A stretch of 64,000 nucleotides of DNA from Eucommia ulmoides (Eukaryota > Streptophyta > Magnoliopsida > Garryales > Eucommiaceae), in assembly GCA_016647705.1 (NCBI GenBank), contig CM028328.1, positions 36,432,501 to 36,496,500 of the forward strand, read 5' to 3'. Shown piece after piece: positions 11,851 to 23,239 of this stretch (positions are counted from its first letter, which is position 1; every line of letters starts with the position of its first letter). Made by a program: the position numbers and the translations under genes. The notes below the pieces were generated by a model. That model was not told where the DNA came from. It saw only the letters and a program-made list of their open reading frames with translations, and ran no database searches.

Positions 11851-12629
11851 ACCAGGTGGCTTAGATATTTTGGGATATTTTCTTAGATATTTTGAATCCC
11901 TTAATATCCCCTTTGTCACTCTACACCCCAGGTGCCCGTCACCCGAGGCCGGGCATGTCGTCGGCATGACACTCCCTGTCCAACCAACCAAACACACCCA
12001 AATATATATATTACGTACATACCTAGACACACGCGTACCACTATTAGTATTTTCTTTTTTTTTCCAAAACAATATCTCAATTTCATTCTCAAAAATATGG
12101 GACACACCCGTCCCAAGTATATATACAACAAAAATCACCAAAAGAAAATGATGAACCTTCCCCGGTTCGCCTCTGACCGGCCTACCTCCCAAAATAACAC
12201 TACTTCCCGGACTCTATCTAGTGCTAGGAGTGGACTCTCTCCTATTTGCGGCACCTGAAACTAAATTTTTTATCGGTATACTGTCTTCATAATAAAAACA
12301 TTTTGTATGGATCAAGTATAAGAATTTAAATACCACATTACAAAATATAATATTATATAATCACATACCGTACGGAAATCCAGTTTCCCGATCACCACTG
12401 AAATAAACTCATATTTAAAACACTCAATCCAAATATTTTAAGTCAACTAGAGCAACCAAAATAATATATATACGCCAATCCATTTTAAAATAATATATCC
12501 AAACCGAAGCAATCTAGGCAATTCATCGTAAAATACACCACACTCATTTTCTACCAGCCATAGGATCGTTTTTACCTCACGATCGAGAGTTGCAACGGTA
12601 CCGTACCACCCGCAGTGTTTACATCCCTG

Positions 12630-12900
12630 ACGAATCAATCAACCACCTGCATGACTAATCCTCCTAACAGGTCATAATATCAACAACCACCTGTCGGACT
12701 AACCCTCCGGATAGGTCATAATGTCAACAACCACCTGTCAGACTAACTTTCCAGATATGACATAATATTAACAACCACCTGCCAAACTAACCCTCTGGAC
12801 ATGTCATAATATCAACAACCACGACTAACCCTCCGGACAGGTCATAATATAATCAACCACCTGTAGGATATGCCCTCCTAGCAAGTCAAAACTATCCCAC
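12630..12900. repeat. 44-bp tandem repeats in Gypsy1 3' LTR (about 6 copies)
   Basis: The unit contains AACCACCTGYCGGACTAACC followed by CTCCGGACAGGTCATAATATCAAC. One unit is shortened. The same array in the partner LTR has about eight units. Confidence 0.88.
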
Positions 12901-13549
12901 AGGACATACCCTCCTGATGCGATCAAAATTATGGCATAGCCGTACCAAAAATCACACTCCACATTTAGAAATTTACTTAACCCATATAAGTTGTAAATTG
13001 TCCAATTTTAATAAACATATTTTTCCACAATTTATACGAAAATAAAATTTGTACGTTTACATAGAAGATAGTACACTCACCTCGTTCTCCGCCCTACAAA
13101 GACGTCACTGTCCACAACCTACTAGGACACTGGCGCCTGTGAACCTAACAACGATAAACTTAAATTAATATTTTACTTTAAAATAACCTAATGTGCAATG
13201 CAGACCCTAAATCTCATATTTCTCATTCCCCAAGTTTTCGTTATGAAGAATTTTTATTTCGTCCGTCTCGCTACGTTAATATTTATCGCACTAATTATTC
13301 AAGATTAACGATCATAACAATATTATTACGGTTTCAAAAATTACTATTTACCTCAATTCACGGCATTAAGACTTACTGTACAATATTTTTTTTAAATTAA
13401 CAGTTGTAAACATTACTATTGTCACGATTATTAATTTTAACAGTTATGGAAATTTTAACGCTAGAAATTCATTTTTTAACAAAATTAGAAATCGGTTGAA
13501 ATTTTACCCTTTTTACGAATTGTTGAAGTTCAATGTTTTCTGCCCAGGT

Positions 13550-13660
13550 TTTCACCGCCGCGGCGATGGTCTCACCGCTGCAGCGATGCAACAGCAATTC
13601 TGCACGCAAAAGCTCACCATCGCAGCGATGGATCTCACCGCTGCGGTGACGGTTATCGTC
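13550..13660. repeat. Palindrome cluster in Gypsy1 3' LTR
   Basis: CCATCGCAGCGATGG (13617-13631) and TCACCGCTGCGGTGA (13635-13649) are perfect odd-centred palindromes separated by 3 bp. CACCGCCGCGGCGATGG and CACCGCTGCAGCGATG precede them. The intervening TGGATCTCACC also occurs in LTR F. Confidence 0.88.
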
Positions 13661-14619
13661 TTCGTCTGCTCCTGCTTCGTTTCAGACCAGTCGCTTCTCT
13701 CTCTCTCTCCTCACTAACTCCAACAGCTCACTCGTCGCCCTTCACCAACGATCAAAACACACACACACACCCCACTCTGACACTTCCCCACTTATCAGCC
13801 CACACACATGCACACAACAAGCATCAGAGAAACAACGCATGAAATCATCACATGCACACCTACGGCCTTGTCGTCTGAATAGTGATGACCACACACCTAC
13901 CGTCACACACACACACGCATGCGTTTGAACCGCACACACACTCACATACCCACACACCCACAAACCGTCAAACAAAACCAACGAACGACACACACACATG
14001 CACCTATGCACACCGGATCAAAATAGAAGAACACACCCACACAGTCACACACACACCCCGACCAAAACACACACTCATGCACGATCACCAGATGATCGAC
14101 GAAGAACTCTCACATGAACTTTGCCAGACGAAGGCACCCATATCACCAACGATCAAAAACAGCACCGACGACGCACACCGGACCGACCAAACGCCTTCGA
14201 TCCTTTCTCTCTTTCTCTTCCCTGTTTTCGTTTCTGATTTCTTTCTTTTGAGATTGATAATCAAATTGTGCATAGACGAATTTATATGCATGATCATGGT
14301 GGTGGATCGTGAATCCTTGCGTTGCCACGTCGAAGGCCCTCTCTCTCTATTTTGGTTTTTGTGATCCCACTGCCGTAGTGAACATATAGGTGTATATATA
14401 TATATATAATATCCTTTTCCCAAATTACACTAGCCTCCCCTTAATTTTCTTTAGGTTTTTTCATTTGAATCCCCAAATTCCAAAATGAACATTTCAAAAA
14501 TTACCAATTGACCCCTAAACTTTTTAAGTAAATTAGAAATAATACATTCTACCCCGTTAATTTCTAAATGCTAAAAAATGAGGCTAAAATTATGCATATG
14601 CAAAAATTAGAGTCTTACA

Positions 14620-14636
14620 ACCCTTCCTTCCAAAAA
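14620..14636 (-). other. Polypurine tract of Gypsy1
   Basis: On the minus strand this reads TTTTGGAAGGAAGGGT, directly before the LTR start TGTAAGAC. It would prime plus-strand DNA synthesis. Confidence 0.85.
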
Positions 14637-14649
14637 TAAAATTTGTCCC

Positions 14650-15870
14650 GAAATTTTAGTTACCTTGATCGAACAATTGCGGGTATTTGTCTCTCATCTC
14701 GTCCTCTCGCTCCCATGTCGCCTCCTCTACCAAATGACTGCGCTAGAGCACTTTTACCAATGGGATCATTTTCATCCGCAACATCTGATTTTTACAACTC
14801 AAAATCTGGACCGGCTTCTCAACGTGTGTCAAATCTTCTTCCAACTCGGTTGGTTGAGAAGTCAACACATGAGAAGGATCTGGCACATATTTCCTAAGCA
14901 TCGACACATGGAAAATGTCGTGTAATCGGGACAATTCTGGCAGTAGGGCAAGTTGATAAGCTGTCGCACCAACCCATTCTTGGACCTCGTATGGCCCGAT
15001 ATATCTCGGACTTAGCTTCTCTTTCTTCCTGAACCTCATTATGCCCTTCAACGGGTAATATACGCAAAAATACATGATCGCCCACTTCGAATTCCAACTT
15101 CCGCTTACGTTTGTCAACATAACTTTTTTGTCGACTTTGAGCAATCTTCAATCTTTCCTAAATCACCTTTACTTTGTCTGTTGTCATTTGGGAAATATTC
15201 GGCATCAGTAATTTTCTTTCTCCCACTTCAGTCCAACAGACTGGGGTTCTGCATCTCCTGCTATACAACGCTTCATACGGGGCTATTTCGATCGCTGAAT
15301 GGTAGCTATTGTTGTAGGCAAATTCCATCAACGTCAAGTGATCATCCCAACTACAAGGAAATTCCAGGACACAACCCCTAAACATATCTTCCAACGTCTA
15401 AATCGTATGCTCTGATTGGCCGTCAGTTTGCGGATGAATAGCGATACTGAATTTCAGTTTGCTACCTAGAGCAGTTTAAAGATTCAGCCAAAACTTTGAA
15501 GTAAATCTCGGATCTCTATCCGACACTATAGAAACTGGTGCACCATATAACTAAACAATCTCATCAATATACAATCAGGCATACTTATCAAGAGAGTACG
15601 TCGTCTTTACAGTCGGAAAATAAGCAAATTTAGTAAGTCTATCAACGATCACTCAGATGAAATTATACCCTTTTTGAGTACGGGATAATCCTGAAACGAA
15701 ATCCATCCTGATATACTCCCATTTTTACTCTAGCATAGGTAGAGGCTGCAATAATCTACCTGGACGTTGGTGCTCGATCTTGACTTGCTGATAAACGAGA
15801 CATTTGGCAACAAATTCAGCAATTTTCCATTTTATTCCATTCCACCAGTAGTGTTCTCACATATCCCGAT
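14650..15870 (-). pseudogene. Gypsy1 integrase with chromodomain-type C-terminus
   Basis: On the minus strand the catalytic core can be traced from about 15840 to 15160: MDFVSGLSRTQKGYN, VSDRDPRF, HPQTDGQSEHTI (the D, D and E positions), then EFAYNNSYHSAIEIAPYEALY and RRCRTPVCWTEVGERKL. The C-terminal part follows at 14743-15151: KSYVDKRKRKLEFEVGDHVF, KLSPRYIGPYEV, LSRLHDIFHVSMLRKYVPDP. It ends with a VEEATWEREDEMR motif near 14680-14720. Several stops and a frameshift at about 15050 break it. The protein would insert cDNA into the genome; the chromodomain-like tail targets chromatin in the known family. Confidence 0.9.
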
Positions 15871-15950
15871 ATATTTTGGTATTGCCTGGGTGCATTGCGT
15901 ATGCTAAGCTGTGCGCTTTCTCCAAGATATCCTTCTTTAGATTAGCATCA

Positions 15951-17102
15951 TCAGGTACACAGTTTATTTTCCACCATCAAGGCTTCATCATTATCCTTGA
16001 CACGATAATCAGCTTTGTGACCACTCTTTACGTCATCTCTGATCTTTCCAAATTGGGCATCCGACTTCTGTGCTTTAATAATACAGTCGATCAATGTCAG
16101 CCTCAAAGTCAAAGTAGCAAGCAACGCTGCCGTCTGACCAACCACCAACTGAACTTGCAAAGATCTCAACTCGGCATACAGATTGGTATAAACAACTTGA
16201 ATGTGTGCGACCAAACCCGCTGATTTCCGACTCAATGCATCCGCTACAACATTGGCCTTCCCAGAGTGATAGTGGAGAGTACAATCATAATCCTTGATCA
16301 GCTCTATTCAACGTCTCTGCCTCAAATTTAGTTCCTTCTGAGTAAAAAACTATTTCCAACTCTGATGGTCAGTCTATATCTCACAAGTTTTACCATACAG
16401 GTAATATCTCCAAATCTTCAGGGCAAACACAATCGCCGCCAATCCCAAAAAGCTTCGAACTTCGGTCACACTCTTCGGCCTCTCCCATTGCACCACGGCT
16501 TTGACTTTCTTTGGATCCACTTGAATACCATCTCTTGAGATAACATGCCCTAAGAATACCACTCGATCCAACCAGAACTCACATTTACTGAATTTGGCAT
16601 ACAATTGCTTCTCTCGCAATGTTTGCAACACAATCTAGAGATGCTCTGCATACTCCTCTCTACTTTGGGAATAGATCAGTATATCATCAATGAACACGAT
16701 AATAAATTGATCTAGATAAGGTTGGAAGATCTGATTAATCAAATCCATAAAGGCAGCAGGGGCATTTGTCAACCCGAATGGCATAACTAAGAATTCGTAA
16801 TACCCATACCTCGTCCAGAACGTCGTCTTCGTCACGTCACTGTCTCTGACTTTCAACTGGTGATATCCTGATTAAAGATCTATTTTGGAAAATACCCTGG
16901 CCTGCTATAGTTGGTCAAACAAATCATCCATTCTAGACAACGGGTATTTATTACGAACCGTCACCTTATTCAACTGCCGATAATCAATACACATCCTTAA
17001 CGTACCATCCTTTTTCTTCACGAATAACACAAGGGCTCCCCACGAAGAAACACTAGGTCTGATAAACACACGGTCTAATAGATCTTGCAATTGAATATTC
17101 AA
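15951..17102 (-). pseudogene. Gypsy1 reverse transcriptase and RNase H, internally deleted
   Basis: RT motifs on the minus strand: [20 protein letters not shown] and [20 protein letters not shown] (16905-17102), then [20 protein letters not shown] and the catalytic [10 protein letters not shown] (about 16680-16700). Next come [11 protein letters not shown] and [11 protein letters not shown]. At about 16436-16441 FLGLA is joined directly to [20 protein letters not shown], so the end of RT and the first half of RNase H are missing (roughly 90 residues by comparison with the family). The tail ADALSRKSAGLVAHIQ (about 16210-16250) ends RNase H. Confidence 0.93.
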
Positions 17103-17109
17103 TTCTTTT

Positions 17110-17925
17110 AGTTCGGTAGGGTGGGATTGATATTGAAGCAGTTCCTGAAAGTAACTCGATGGTGAATTCCATCTCCCTATCCCCCGGAAACTCTGGCAAT
17201 TCTTCTGGAAACAAGTCAGGAAAATCCCTGACCACTAGAATATCCACCACCTGAATTTCATTCTGTCTGGTGTCAATCACATGTGCGAGATATCCCTGAC
17301 ATCCCTTATTTAGTAGCTTCCTAGCCTCCAAGACTGAAATCAAGCTAACAGGGGTAATGATTCTATCCCCCCAAAATACCAGCTCGGGCTCGCTTGAGAT
17401 CCAGAAGATAACTTCCTTCTTAAAGCAATCCACGGTGGCATGATAACCAGATAGCAAATCCATACCAAGTATCATATCAAAGTCGTGAATACTCAGGGGT
17501 AGTAGATCTACTAATAACTCTCTATCACCAATCCGAAGCAGACTGTCTTTATATGCATTATCTATCATCACATACTCACCTACCGGAGTAGAGATAATGA
17601 TTCTATATGGCAGAGAAATAGGAAATTTGCCTATATGCATCATGAAGGTTGCCGAAACAAATGAATGAGTAGAACCGGGATCAATAAGTACACGTACATC
17701 TCTATCATATAAAAATATGATACCTGTAACCATATTTAGAGTAGCCTGGGCATCCTGTCGAGTAGTAGTAAATACACGGCCTCGCGTCAAAGGTCTACCA
17801 GCAGATCCTCTACCACGCCCCTGGACAGTGCTAGGGCCTGCACTACCCACACTGCTTGTAGAAGGTGCAGAAAGAACAACAGATTGCAGACAATTCAAAG
17901 CTATATGATGCCTCTTCTTGCACAC
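17110..17925 (-). pseudogene. Gypsy1 aspartic protease
   Basis: A long minus-strand frame begins with HHIALNCLQ and a Gly/Arg-rich linker (VQGRGRGSAGRPLTRGR). It reaches the retropepsin motif VLIDPGSTHSFVS near 17660-17690, followed by LLPLSIHDFDMILGMDLLSG. It runs to the pre-RT region [20 protein letters not shown] near 17190-17240. The Asp-Pro-Gly-Ser variant of the active site is usual in this family. Confidence 0.93.
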
Positions 17926-18045
17926 CTCCCAGAAAGAGTCTATTGCGAGAATCGGATGCTAAGTCTCCCTTCCCGGAATGTTATCAGTCAGTCTAGCTAG
18001 TTGTAGTTCACTCCATCATTGAACTCGACTCATGACAATAGAAAC

Positions 18046-18896
18046 ATATGGGACTCGCCATAGGACAGTCTCTAATAAAGTGATCCGGCGATCTACATTG
18101 GTAACATACAAATACCCAGCTCGACTAAATGGTTGATTCCTCCCTGGCCCTTGCTGGCCAATACTCAATCCAGATACACCATGCTGTCGCCCGGAGTATG
18201 AACGTCGTGGACCATGGCTTCTAGTAAATTGGCAAACCGATAGGGCCCAAGCAACTGGCGGTTGAGATACTGTTCCCCAAGAAGTGCCACCTGGATATTT
18301 ACTAGGTGACTCAAATCTGCTCTTACCAGATCAGGAACAAAGCGGGACAAAACATTGAATCTAACTTCATACTGTTGGACGGTCATCTTTCCCTGCTTCA
18401 AAACTATGAACTCTTCCTCCATTTGGAACCGATAAGACTCAGGGAAATATTTCTCATTGAACACTGCAACAAAACGATCCCAAGTAATCTCTTTGTCTGG
18501 TTCCAAAAGTAACCTCTTTATCTCCCCCACCAATGTTCGGTTTCATCTTTCAGCTGAAAAGTGGCAAGAGGAACTTGGCTATCGTCAATAATCCCCATGG
18601 CCTCAAATACATGCCCCATACCTCTCAACTAGTTCTCCAGTTGGACTCGCTGTTCCTATGAAAACCGGAGAATCCAACTCCTTGAATCTTTTCAGAAGTA
18701 CTGCTTGGGACGTAGCAGTATCAATTTGGGCCTTTTGACATTCCATTATTTTCACCTGCTACTCTGTCAACTAGGCAGCAACCTGCAAAATCCTCTCGAC
18801 AACATCTAAACTCCCCTGCATCCTATCTTCTTGCCTCTGGGGTTCCACCAGTCTCTAGGGTCCCATACTCCCGGAGCTCTCGTTTCCAAGCTCCAT
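18046..18896 (-). pseudogene. Gypsy1 gag
   Basis: The probable start is the minus-strand ATG at 18896-18894 (MELGNESSGSMGP). Frames with stops follow, then the clean core at 18165-18533: EITWDRFVAVFNEKYFPESY and MTVQQYEVRFNVLSRFVPDL, the retrotransposon gag domain. A zinc knuckle CYQCRSPDHFIRDCP is present at about 18060-18110. The protein forms the particle and binds RNA. Several in-frame stops lie in the first third. Confidence 0.9.
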
Positions 18897-19065
18897 CGTC
18901 ACTATCTGAAATGAAATTTAATAAAGTATTGGCCAACCGAAAAAATAACAGTATTTAATTTAATAACGGAACTACCATTTGCGTGCCGAACCCACCTACC
19001 AACACCCAAACTCAAGGTCCACCACTGGCTCAACCACTTGACATGTCTACAGAACCTATAACCTA

Positions 19066-19078
19066 GGCTCTGATACCA
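19066..19078 (-). other. Primer-binding site of Gypsy1
   Basis: On the minus strand this reads TGGTATCAGAGCC, the standard plant site for initiator tRNA-Met. It lies 4 bp from the LTR boundary at 19083. Confidence 0.95.
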
Positions 19079-19804
19079 CAAATGTCACTCCCCACCTCGG
19101 GTGTCGTCACCCAAGGTCGGGCGTGACGTCTGCATGACACTCCATGTCCAACCAACCAAACATACCCAAATATATATATTATATACATACCCAGACACAC
19201 ACGTACCACTATTGGTATTTTTTTTTCCCCAAAACAATACCTCAATCTCATTCTCAAAAATATGGGACACACATGTCTCAAGTATATATACAACAAAAAT
19301 CACCAAAAGAAAATGTTGAACCATCCCCGGTTCACCTCTGATCGACCCACCTCCCAAAATAACACTACTTCCTAGACTCTATCTAGTGCTAGTAGTGGAC
19401 CCTCTCCTATTTGCGGCACCTGATACCAATTTTTTTTATCGATGTACTATCTTCATCATAATAAAAATATTTTGTATGGATCAAGTATATGAATTTAAAT
19501 ACCACATTACAAAATATAATATTATATAATCACATACCGTACGGAAATCTAGTTTCTGTGTCACAACTGAAATAAACTCATATATTTAAAACACACAATT
19601 CATATATTTTAAGTCAACCAGAGTAACCAAAATAATATATATACGTCAATCCATTTTAAAGTAATATATCCAAACACAATCAATTCAGGCAATTCATCGT
19701 AAAATACACCACACCCCTTTCCTACTAGCTATAGGATTATCTCACGAACGGGAGTTGCAACAGTACCGTACCACCCGCAGGGTTTACACCCCTGATGGGT
19801 CAAT

Positions 19805-20150
19805 CAACCACCTACAGGACAAATCCTCCCAACAGGTCATAATATCAATAACCACCTGCCGGACTAACCCTCCGGACAGGTCATAATGTCAACAACCACC
19901 TGCTGGGCTAACCTTCCGGACAAGTCATAATATTAACAACCACCCGCCGGACTAACCCTCCGGATAGGTCATAATATCAACAATCACCTGCCGGACTAAC
20001 CCTTCGGACAGGTCATAATATCAACAACCACCCGTCAGACTAACTCTGCGAACATGTCATAATATTAACAACCACCTGCCGGACTAACCCTCCGGACATG
20101 TCATAATATAATCAATCACCTGTAGGACATGCCCTCCTAGCAAGTCAAAA
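19805..20150. repeat. 44-bp tandem repeats in Gypsy1 5' LTR (about 8 copies)
   Basis: The same unit as at 12630-12900, with about two more copies. CTCCGGACAGGTCATAAT is the best conserved part. Differences between copies are mainly C-to-T and G-to-A. Confidence 0.88.
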
Positions 20151-20821
20151 CCATCCCACAAGACATACCCTCCTGACGGGATCAAAACTATGGCATAGCC
20201 GGACCAAAAATCACCCTCTACATTTAGAAATCTACTTGACGCATATAAGTTGTAAAATTGTCCAATTTTAATAAACACATTTTCCCACAATTTATACAAA
20301 AATAAAATTTGTACATTTGCATAGAAGACAGTACACTCACCTCATTCTCCGCCCTACAAAGACGTCACTCGCCCCAACCTACTAGGACGCTGGTGCCTGT
20401 GAACCTAACAACAATAAGCCTAAATTAATATTTTACTTTAAAATAGCCAAACGTGCAATGCAGGCCCTAAATCTCATATTTCCCATTCCCCAAGTTTTTG
20501 TTATGAAGAATTTTTATTTTGTCCGTCTCGCTACGTTAATATTTACCGCACCAATTATTCAAGATTAACGATCATAACAATATTATTACGATTACGATAA
20601 TTACTATTTTCCCCAATTCATGACATTAAGATTTACTGTATAATTTTTACGGTACAATATCTTTTTAAAATTAATAGTTGTAAACATTACTATTGTCATG
20701 ATTATTAATTTTAACTGTTACGAAAATTTTAATGCTAGAAATTCAATTTTTAACATAATTAGAAATTAATCAAAATTTTACCCTTTTTACAAATTGTTGA
20801 AGTTCACTGTTTTCTACCCAG

Positions 20822-20935
20822 GTCTTCACCGCTGCAGCGATGCAATAGCAGTTCTGCACATAGAAGCTCACCGCGGCGGCGATGGATCTCATCGCTGTGG
20901 TGACGGATCTCACCGCTACGGTGATGGTCGTCTTC
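20822..20935. repeat. Palindrome cluster in Gypsy1 5' LTR
   Basis: Includes CACCGCTGCAGCGATG, CACCGCGGCGGCGATGG and CACCGCTACGGTGATGG at positions equivalent to 13550-13660. It confirms that the module was present in both LTRs at insertion. Confidence 0.85.
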
Positions 20936-22864
20936 TTCGTCTGCTTCTACTTCGTTTCAAACCAACCGTCTCTCTCTCTCTCTCCTCACCAGCTCCAGCA
21001 GCTCACTCGCCGTTCTTCACCAACGATCAAAACATACACACACCCCACTTCGACGCTCCCCCACTCATCAACCCACACACATGCACACAGCAAGCATCAG
21101 AGAAACAACGCATGAAATTATCGCATGCACACCCACGGCCTTGTCGTCTGAACGGCGACGACCACATACCCACCATTACACACACACACGCACGTGTATG
21201 AACCACACACACACTCACACACACACACACCCATACACCATCGAACAAAACTAATGAACGACACACACACATGTACCCATGCACGCCAGATCAAAACAAA
21301 TTAACACACCCACACAGTCACACACACACACACATACATTGACCAAAACACACACCCACGCATGATCAATGGATGATCGACGACGAACTTGCACATGAAA
21401 TTCACTAGACGAACGCACCCATACTGCCAGCGATCACAAACAGCACTGACGACGCACACCCGGACGACCAAATACCTCTGATCCTCTTTCTCTTTCTCTT
21501 CTCTGTTTTCGTTTCTGATTTCCTTCTTTTGAGATTGATGATCAAATTGTGCATGGATGAATTTATATGCATGATCATGGTGGTGGATCATGAATCCTTG
21601 TGTTACCACGTCGAAGGCCCTCTCTCTGTGTTTTGGTTCTTGTGATCCCACTGCCGTAGTGAACATATAGGTGTGTGTGTGTGTGTATATATATATATAA
21701 TATCCTTTTCCCAAATTACACTAACCTCCCTTCAATTTTCTTTAGGTTTTTTTATTTGAATCCCCAAATTCCAAAATGAACATTTCGAAAATTACCAATT
21801 GACCCCTAAACTTTTTAATTAAATTAAAAATAATACATTCCACCCCGTTAATTTCTAAATGCTCAAAAATGCGGCTAAAATTATGCGTATGCAAAAATTA
21901 AGGTCTTACACCCTTCTTCCCCAACACAATAGGCACGTTTTTGGGACTCTCTTGAGAGCTCCAAGGCATACCAACAAGGAGAGATCATCCATTTGAAGAG
22001 GAGAAATCAAGATCAGAGTGGAAATCACGGACACAGAATAGTCAATTCTTCAAATAATGGCTATTCTCCTTTGTTTCTCTCTTTATTTCTTATACCCTTG
22101 TTGGTATTTGATGTTTTTTAACTTGTTTATAGTTGAATATTGGGCTATGGCCATGTGTAGCTAAACATGTATTGTCTAGGGTTTGATGTAGTCTATGAAA
22201 ATGTTGTTTGAATAAATCAATATTTTTTTAACGGTTGTTTATTTTTATCTGATTGTGTTTGCCATTTTATTATTCCAATATATGCTTGTTATGATATATT
22301 GGTTGGTTTGAGAAATCAAAAATCCTCGGGAAAGGTAACCCCAAATTTGGACTAAGGTTTAAACACAACGTGATGATCTAATGACTCGGGAGAGTATTAG
22401 AAAGTGTGCAATCCGTGAGGTTGGGGACGAGACTCATGTGATTAGTGTCGTTAGATGCTATATGGGGACATCGACATTGACACAAAATCGTATATTCATT
22501 CACTTTACACTCGGGAAAGGTAGTGAGTGAGTTTTTGATACCTAGATTGTCGGATAGTTTAAATACCTTTAACGTAAACGAGATTGAAACGAACACATTT
22601 AAGTGAACAAAGTTAATCCCTAGACAATATATTCCCATTAATGTCACTATTAGTATTTTAGTTTAATTAGTTTGGTTTAGTTTTATTTCTTTAAACAAAA
22701 ATCTAAATTTGAGTCACCTAGATAAAATTCGGTTATGACAATTGCAGTACTTAATGACAATTTAATTCCATCCTTGTAGATACGACAACCCTTACTCTTT
22801 TCTATTCTAGAAAACTTGACCTGTATACTTGCGATGAAAGTAGTGACGTAATATTCCGCTACCA

Positions 22865-23234
22865 AGAGGCCTACATAGATGCAGATTGGGCAGGCAATGT
22901 AACTGATAGAAGATCCACCTCAGGTTATTGCACCTTTGTAGGGGGAAATCTGGTTACGTGGAGAAGCAAAAAATAAAGTGTTGTGGCAAGAAGTAGCGCT
23001 GAAACAGAATTATGCTCCGTGGCACATGGATTTTTTGAAGTGTTATGGATCAAGAGACTTCTAGAAGAGTTGAAGGTTCCTATTCTAACACCAATTAAAG
23101 TCTATTGTCACAAGAAGGTTGCAATTTCTATAGCTCACAATCTAGTTCTACACGACAGAACAAAGCATGTAGAAGTGGACAAACATTTCATCAAGGAGAA
23201 GATAGACAGTGGCGTGATATGCATATCTTACATA
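22865..23234 (+). pseudogene. Copia1 RNase H, first part
   Basis: Copia1 resumes after LTR E with [20 protein letters not shown] and [15 protein letters not shown] stop follows (TAA at 22975), then VARSSAETELCSVAHGFFEV, LWIKRLLEELKVP and HVEVDKHFIKEKIDSG. The conserved residues D, E and D of the RNase H fold are visible. The frame is cut at 23240 by element F within ISYIP. The next part (VSQAANILTKGL) is at 28658. Confidence 0.92.
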
Positions 23235-23239
23235 CCTAC

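Larger units (their letters stand above)
11914..14619 (-). mobile_element. Gypsy1 3' LTR
   Basis: A 2.7-kb LTR aligning along its length with 19083-21910. It contains a 44-bp repeat array (about 12630-12880), a palindrome cluster (13550-13660) and a CA-rich block (about 13755-14070). The CA-rich ORFs here translate to Thr-His runs and are not genes. The adjoining PPT lies at 14620-14636. Confidence 0.93.
11914..21910 (-). mobile_element. Gypsy1: full-length chromodomain Ty3/gypsy retrotransposon
   Basis: Two LTRs (11914-14619 and 19083-21910) have matching termini TGTCACTC...TCTTACA. The element is flanked by the perfect TSD CCCTT (11909-11913 and 21911-21915). On the minus strand the order is LTR, PBS for tRNA-Met, gag, protease, RT, RNase H, integrase, PPT, LTR. 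The protease motif VLIDPGSTHSFVS and the integrase C-terminal pattern place it with Tekay/Del-type chromoviruses (inference from known families). The LTRs differ by many substitutions and by repeat copy number. Stops and an internal deletion show it is inactive. Confidence 0.95.
19083..21910 (-). mobile_element. Gypsy1 5' LTR
   Basis: A 2.8-kb LTR pairing with 11914-14619. It carries about eight 44-bp repeats (19805-20150), palindromes (20822-20935), CA-rich DNA (about 21035-21350) and GT/TA microsatellites near 21670-21700. It lacks protein-coding capacity. Confidence 0.93.
11214..22864 (+). mobile_element. Athila-like solo LTR E, split by Gypsy1
   Basis: It starts TGATAGGTTGATTTTATC and ends TTCCGCTACCA at 22864. 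It is flanked by the perfect TSD AGAGG (11209-11213 and 22865-22869). The two halves (11214-11913 and 21911-22864) join when Gypsy1 is removed. Its start, its CTCGGGAGAGG-type motifs and its end match LTRs F and G, which defines one family. The sense strand is plus. It holds palindromes at 11747-11850 just upstream of the AT-rich region where Gypsy1 inserted. Confidence 0.88.

Noticed and set aside
11782..12258. Overlapping frames at 11711-12258 and 19063-19357
   Set aside because: They repeat in both Gypsy1 LTRs and cross the LTR boundary or TA-rich parts. No conserved domain and no reason to think they are translated.
12630..12900. CRISPR-like appearance of regularly spaced repeats (also 19805-20150 and 58015-58925)
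   Set aside because: Units are contiguous tandem repeats without unique spacers, in a plant genome and inside retrotransposons.
13742..14364. Long frames rich in Thr-His or Cys-Val around CA-repeat DNA in the Gypsy1 LTRs (also 20794-21714)
   Set aside because: They arise from CA-type microsatellite DNA inside an LTR, overlap on both strands and have no domain. Not genes.
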